Below, piece after piece: positions 60,380 to 64,000 of a DNA stretch of 64,000 nucleotides. This DNA comes from Sphingobacteriales bacterium. Lineage in GTDB: Bacteria > Bacteroidota > Bacteroidia > Chitinophagales > Chitinophagaceae. The notes beneath the pieces are model-generated. The model was not told where the DNA came from. It was given only the letters and a program-made list of their open reading frames with translations, and ran no database searches. Each line of letters starts with the position of its first letter. Position 1 is the first letter of the stretch. The DNA lies in contig JAPLEF010000146.1 in assembly GCA_026391525.1 (NCBI GenBank), forward strand, positions 1-64,000, written 5' to 3'. The position numbers and the translations under genes are program-made.

Positions 60380-62536
60380 TTATTTACCGGAGGAAATATT
60401 CATCTCTGCAATCAGGTTGGTTGCCCCGGCAAACTTATCAACGATGAATAGGATGTACCTGATATCCACCATGATGTTCCTGCAGATGCTGGCATCATAA
60501 TTCAGGTCACTCATAGTGCCTTCCCAAACCCGGTCGAAATTCAGCCCCACCAGATTGCCATACGCATCAAGCGCCGGACTTCCGGAGTTGCCTCCCGTAG
60601 TATGATTGGCTGCAATAAAACAAACGGGTTGTTTTCCATTTACCCCATACCGGCCAAAATCTTTTGTTTTATAGAGATCTATCAGCTTTTGCGGAACATC
60701 AAATTCATAATCTCCCGGTTTATATTTCTCCATGATCCCTTCCATGTAGGTATAGTAATGGTAACTCACTCCATTACTTGGCTGATAGGGTTTTACATTT
60801 CCATAAGTGACCCGTAAGGTGCCATTGGCATCCGGATAAAACTTCTTTTCAGGAAACACTTCCAATTGCGCCTTCATGTAGCTTCGTTGCCATTGATTGA
60901 TATTGCTCTGCCATTCATTCAATTTAGGCGAAACATTTGTAGTATAGGTTTTATTCATATCCAGGTACAATTGATAGGCAGGATCAGCTCCAATCGCTTC
61001 AATGGTTTCTGCTGGCGTTTTGGCGAGAAGTGCATACATGCTGTCGGGATAGGCAAAGCTGGTTTTGGCATAAAGGTCTGCAGCAACGGCCAGGTAAGTC
61101 TGCTGCTGATTGGTGAGCGATTGTTTCAAAATAGGGGACACATAATTCCCTGGCTGATCAACCGAATACAATGCAATCAAACTTTCAAAAAGAGAGCGGT
61201 CTACCTGCATATTATACTCCTTATAAGTTTCTTCCAGTTTAATCCTGATTTCTTCTTTCCTTTTCAAATAGCTTGCTTCATCTTTTGCATAGGCTATTAC
61301 CAAACTATTCATATCTGCTGCGATACCCATCAATTCTATCCTGGGCATCACCTCATTGTAATAATCTCTTGCATACGCATAAGGTTCAATCATTGCATAG
61401 GCTTCATTGAGTTTGGGCAGCAAGTCGGAATAAGCGGCTTTCCATTGTGGATTAGCATTCACGCGTTTGGTAAATTCCATTTCATAAGCAAGTTTTTTAT
61501 CTACAGCCCCGGAACGGGTAAGGCCCAGTACTTCGCCTTGCCATTTTTTATAGGCATTTTCTACACTTGCATATTTTGCAGCATACTGAATGCGGATTTT
61601 TTCGTCGCTACGCATGTACCTGTTGAGTACGTCAAGGGCTTGGTGCCTGATTTTTATCTTAGCCGGATCGTTTACGGTCATCACTTGTTTAACGGCAGCA
61701 GCAGTAAGGTATTCATTGGTTCTTCCCGGAAAACCAAATACCATGGTGAAGTCGCCTTCTTTCAATCCCTTCAGTGAAATTTTCAAAGAGCGTTTAGGCG
61801 TATACGGTACATTTTCGGGAGAATAGGCCGCAGGCTTATTGTCTTTGCCGGCATAAATCCGGAACATCGAAAAATCGCCGGTATGTCTGGGCCACATCCA
61901 ATTGTCTGTATCTTTTCCAAAATTACCGATTGATGATGGAGGTGCGCCAACCAGGCGAACATCCCGATAGGTTTCAGTAACAAACAGGTAATATTTATTG
62001 CCGTCAAAAAATGGACGGATGATCAGGTCTTCATAAGTTTCTTTCTTGTAGTCTTTACGCAATTGTGCGATATTCTTATCGATCAGAGATTGCCTTTCCT
62101 TCTCTGAAATATTTGCAGGAAGTCCGGCAAGTACAGTGTTGGTAACTTCTTCTATTCGTACGATAAACGTAGCAAACAAGCTCTGGTTCGGCAGTTCCTG
62201 TCCATAGTTTTTTGCCCAAAAACCTTTTTGGATGTAATTATCGGTTAGGGAAGAATGATTTTGTATCGCATCGAAGCCGCAATGGTGGTTGGTGAGCAGT
62301 AATCCTTTATCGGAAATCACTTCTGCTGTACAAAATCCGCCAAAGCTCACGATGGCATCTTTCAAACTGCTTTTACTGATGCTGTAAATATCAGCGGCAC
62401 TTATTTTCATGCCCATCCGTTTCATCTCTTTTTCATTTAGCGATTGTAATAACTGCGGCAGCCACATGCCTTCATCGGCCTTCACTTTTACAGAGAATAA
62501 AATGAAAATACCCAGGCTCAGGAAAAAAGACTTCAT
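60380..62536 (-). CDS. S46 dipeptidyl peptidase, DPP11-type residues
   Basis: 718 aa. A signal peptide is followed by an S46 catalytic fold with the His in TNHHCGFDAI (H85) and the Ser in GGNSGSPALD (S651). Eighteen residues after the Ser comes Arg669 (in LNFDRVW), the same spacing as Ser655/Arg673 of Porphyromonas DPP11, which binds acidic P1 side chains; DPP7 has Gly there. This suggests Asp/Glu-specific release of dipeptides. Periplasmic or surface. The 303-aa opposite-strand ORF in the track is a shadow of this gene. Confidence 0.9.
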   Translation of the reverse strand: MKSFFLSLGIFILFSVKVKADEGMWLPQLLQSLNEKEMKRMGMKISAADIYSISKSSLKDAIVSFGGFCTAEVISDKGLLLTNHHCGFDAIQNHSSLTDNYIQKGFWAKNYGQELPNQSLFATFIVRIEEVTNTVLAGLPANISEKERQSLIDKNIAQLRKDYKKETYEDLIIRPFFDGNKYYLFVTETYRDVRLVGAPPSSIGNFGKDTDNWMWPRHTGDFSMFRIYAGKDNKPAAYSPENVPYTPKRSLKISLKGLKEGDFTMVFGFPGRTNEYLTAAAVKQVMTVNDPAKIKIRHQALDVLNRYMRSDEKIRIQYAAKYASVENAYKKWQGEVLGLTRSGAVDKKLAYEMEFTKRVNANPQWKAAYSDLLPKLNEAYAMIEPYAYARDYYNEVMPRIELMGIAADMNSLVIAYAKDEASYLKRKEEIRIKLEETYKEYNMQVDRSLFESLIALYSVDQPGNYVSPILKQSLTNQQQTYLAVAADLYAKTSFAYPDSMYALLAKTPAETIEAIGADPAYQLYLDMNKTYTTNVSPKLNEWQSNINQWQRSYMKAQLEVFPEKKFYPDANGTLRVTYGNVKPYQPSNGVSYHYYTYMEGIMEKYKPGDYEFDVPQKLIDLYKTKDFGRYGVNGKQPVCFIAANHTTGGNSGSPALDAYGNLVGLNFDRVWEGTMSDLNYDASICRNIMVDIRYILFIVDKFAGATNLIAEMNISSGK

Positions 62537-62616
62537 ACAAAAAAATTTATAGGTAAATGTACTGAAATTAACTTACTGCATTTTCAAAATCAGGACTGCA
62601 TGATCAGCTATAGGGT

Positions 62617-63039
62617 TCATTTTTCTCCTAATAGTAACTTTGCAAAACGGAGGATTTCATCTTTTTCATTTTGTTGAAAAGGTTCCCTTTGCTTATGTTT
62701 CTGTTGTAAAAAAAGTACGCGTTTGTGGGTAGGGTATTTCAGTAAAATCTCTTCTATCAATGCCGGGAGTGGGTCGGTAACTGGAATCACCGGAAGGTTC
62801 AGTGTTTTATCATTGCGGTGCCGGATAGGTTTTTTATTGATGATGGCCTGCAGCGTTGCCAATCGTGCCGTGGGGATCTCAGCTAGTTTTTCCGCTTTGC
62901 TATAAAGTCCTTCCAATTGTTTCCTGCTCAAACCACCCCGGTTACAATATTGCTGATAAAGGCTTTCAACGAAACTGGAATCAGGCCGGGCTGCTTTAAG
63001 CATCTTTAAGATATCCATCACTATATCAATACCCGACAT
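62617..63039 (-). CDS. hypothetical cytoplasmic protein, 140 aa
   Basis: A helical, Lys/Leu-rich protein with no signal peptide. The start is MSGIDIVMDILKMLKAARP. The frame has no internal stops and good hydrophobic spacing (LSRKQLEGLYSKAEKLAEIP). A Pro-rich stretch sits near residue 80. No family is recognised. It lies 80 bases from the S46 gene and 85 from the flavoprotein gene on the same strand. Confidence 0.55.
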   Translation of the reverse strand: MSGIDIVMDILKMLKAARPDSSFVESLYQQYCNRGGLSRKQLEGLYSKAEKLAEIPTARLATLQAIINKKPIRHRNDKTLNLPVIPVTDPLPALIEEILLKYPTHKRVLFLQQKHKQREPFQQNEKDEILRFAKLLLGEK

Positions 63040-63123
63040 AAATTCAACATTTGGATGAGAAAATATTTACGGTACGAATGAAAGTCATTTAATGTATTGA
63101 GAAGCAGTTAATACTTCGTTTAC

Positions 63124-63762
63124 TTATTGATGTTCAGCAACGAAATTTTTTACACTTTCAGATAACGGAAGTATTTTGCCAAATTTTTCATCGGGTATTG
63201 GAGTACTTGCAGTGGTAACCAGCGGTATATGGCCCGACCATGCTTCATGTGTAACGGTATCATCACCCTTTGGACCTTCATTGCGAATTTTTGCCGATGC
63301 CGTTTCAATTTCAAATTTCACAACCATGGTTGCTTTCAATTGATTGGTGTCGCCAACAGGAACCTCATCCCAACGTCCTTTGATGATGTTCTCCGTGATC
63401 ACTTTTAATCCATGCATCCTTTCTGATTCATCACTTATCAAATCTGCTTTTCCAAATAATACCACCGATCGGTAATTTACAGAGGTATCAAATAGGGTTC
63501 TTGCCAAAACAATACCATCCAGATGGGTAACGGATATACAAACTGTTTGTCCGTTAACAATTTGATTCAGCATGAAATTTTTTGCTGATCCATGTAAATA
63601 TAAACCGGAACCCGATCTGCCATAGGCTGTAGGAATCATCAGGGTTTGCCCTTCATGCTGAAAAGCTACATGACATAAAAAACCTGCATCAAGTATTTCG
63701 TAAACGGATGACTCATCATTTGCCGCTCTCTTAGCACCTCTAATAACTGGATTGAAGTTCAT
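63124..63762 (-). CDS. PNPOx-like FMN-binding protein (Pyridox_ox_2 type)
   Basis: 212 aa. The split-barrel fold of pyridoxamine-phosphate oxidase relatives shows in LCHVAFQHEGQTLMIPTAYG, LHGSAKNFMLNQI and VCISVTHLDGIVLARTLFD. Many members bind FMN or F420 and reduce small molecules, and some (NimA-like) inactivate nitroimidazoles. Which of these applies is unknown. Probably cotranscribed with lpdA (27-base gap). Confidence 0.85.
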   Translation of the reverse strand: MNFNPVIRGAKRAANDESSVYEILDAGFLCHVAFQHEGQTLMIPTAYGRSGSGLYLHGSAKNFMLNQIVNGQTVCISVTHLDGIVLARTLFDTSVNYRSVVLFGKADLISDESERMHGLKVITENIIKGRWDEVPVGDTNQLKATMVVKFEIETASAKIRNEGPKGDDTVTHEAWSGHIPLVTTASTPIPDEKFGKILPLSESVKNFVAEHQ

Positions 63763-63789
63763 GATGTATTTTTATGCCCATTATTTTGA

Positions 63790-64000
63790 TCAGATGTCTA
63801 TCGCCTCTCCATATGCTGCTGCAGTTGCCTCTTTCAATCCTTCACTCATGGTGGGGTGCGGATGTACCGCATTCAAAATCTCATGGGCGGTAGTTTCCAG
63901 TTTGCGTGCAACAACTGCTTCAGCAATGAGTTCGGTAACATTATTACCAATCATGTGGCAACCAAGAAATTCACCATACTTCGCATCGTAAATCACTTTC
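63790..64000 (-). CDS. lpdA: dihydrolipoyl dehydrogenase (E3), 3' end only
   Basis: C-terminal 70 residues of the E3 flavoprotein. The frame stays open to the window edge (KVIYDAKYGEFLGCH...), so the ORF-track GTG start is artificial. VHPHPTMSEGLKEA carries the catalytic His and Glu of the interface domain. E3 serves the 2-oxoacid dehydrogenase complexes; the E2 gene is at 38.5 kb. Confidence 0.92.
   Translation of the reverse strand, partial: KVIYDAKYGEFLGCHMIGNNVTELIAEAVVARKLETTAHEILNAVHPHPTMSEGLKEATAAAYGEAIDI

Noticed and set aside
60866-61777. 303-aa plus-strand ORF
   Set aside because: It lies wholly inside the S46 peptidase gene on the other strand and its translation looks like an antisense shadow (Ile/Phe/His-rich, no domain).

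Overview
The window comes from a chromosome of a Bacteroidota bacterium, most likely a Chitinophagaceae-type soil or freshwater organism. The evidence is a SusC/SusD/SusE starch-uptake set, type IX secretion C-terminal sorting domains on two secreted enzymes, S46 and M13 peptidases, a TonB receptor with a carboxypeptidase-like N-terminus, many Sec and lipoprotein signals, and promoter elements of the Bacteroidota kind (TTG, then about 19 bases, then TAnnTTTG). Shine-Dalgarno sequences are mostly weak. I saw no tRNA, rRNA, CRISPR array, integrase or intact transposase.

Layout. 1-2 kb: the 3' end of a phosphoethanolamine transferase, a GC-rich hairpin repeat and two tiny genes. 2-10 kb: CBM20-type 4-alpha-glucanotransferase, dipeptide epimerase, M13 peptidase, TrmH, an SDR-like protein and Aat. 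10-31 kb: a starch/maltodextrin utilisation locus. On the minus strand it has an MFS sugar transporter, a SusA-like neopullulanase, a second GH13 enzyme and a pullulanase. On the plus strand it has a T9SS-exported GH13 amylase, a Nudix-type (NrtR-like) regulator, SusC, SusD and two SusE-type lipoproteins, followed by a convergent GH31 alpha-glucosidase. 31-38 kb: a YdeI fragment, a rhodanese-thioredoxin lipoprotein, galK and galM with the wreck of a sugar:sodium symporter between them, and small envelope proteins. 38-51 kb: a 2-oxoacid dehydrogenase E2, CinA, PBP4, a thioesterase, a TPR / outer-membrane barrel / HU-like membrane protein operon, a methyltransferase and PurC. 51-64 kb: a TonB receptor with a fasciclin lipoprotein, glutaminyl cyclase, a T9SS M43 protease, a saccharopine-dehydrogenase-like protein, DUF4197, an S46 dipeptidyl peptidase with DPP11-type residues, a PNPOx-like flavoprotein and the end of dihydrolipoyl dehydrogenase.

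Working model of the starch locus: surface amylase and Sus proteins bind and trim starch. SusC/SusD import oligosaccharides, which periplasmic neopullulanase, pullulanase, GH13 and GH31 enzymes break down. The MFS carrier takes maltose or glucose across the inner membrane, and MalQ rearranges maltodextrins in the cytoplasm. Three copies of the 15-bp inverted repeat GTGTW-N5-TACAC lie in front of the MFS operon, the amylase gene and susC. They are probably the operators of the Nudix-type regulator encoded between them.

Main surprises: (1) this operator set with its regulator; (2) out-of-frame internal deletions in susC and in the second SusE-type gene, a gutted SSS symporter between galK and galM, and a truncated YdeI gene, so the uptake genes are damaged while the enzymes are intact (or the assembly is faulty); (3) a 121/142-bp MITE-like element present twice in opposite orientations; (4) a 14-codon upstream ORF with an unusually strong Shine-Dalgarno sequence overlapping the start of a TonB receptor.
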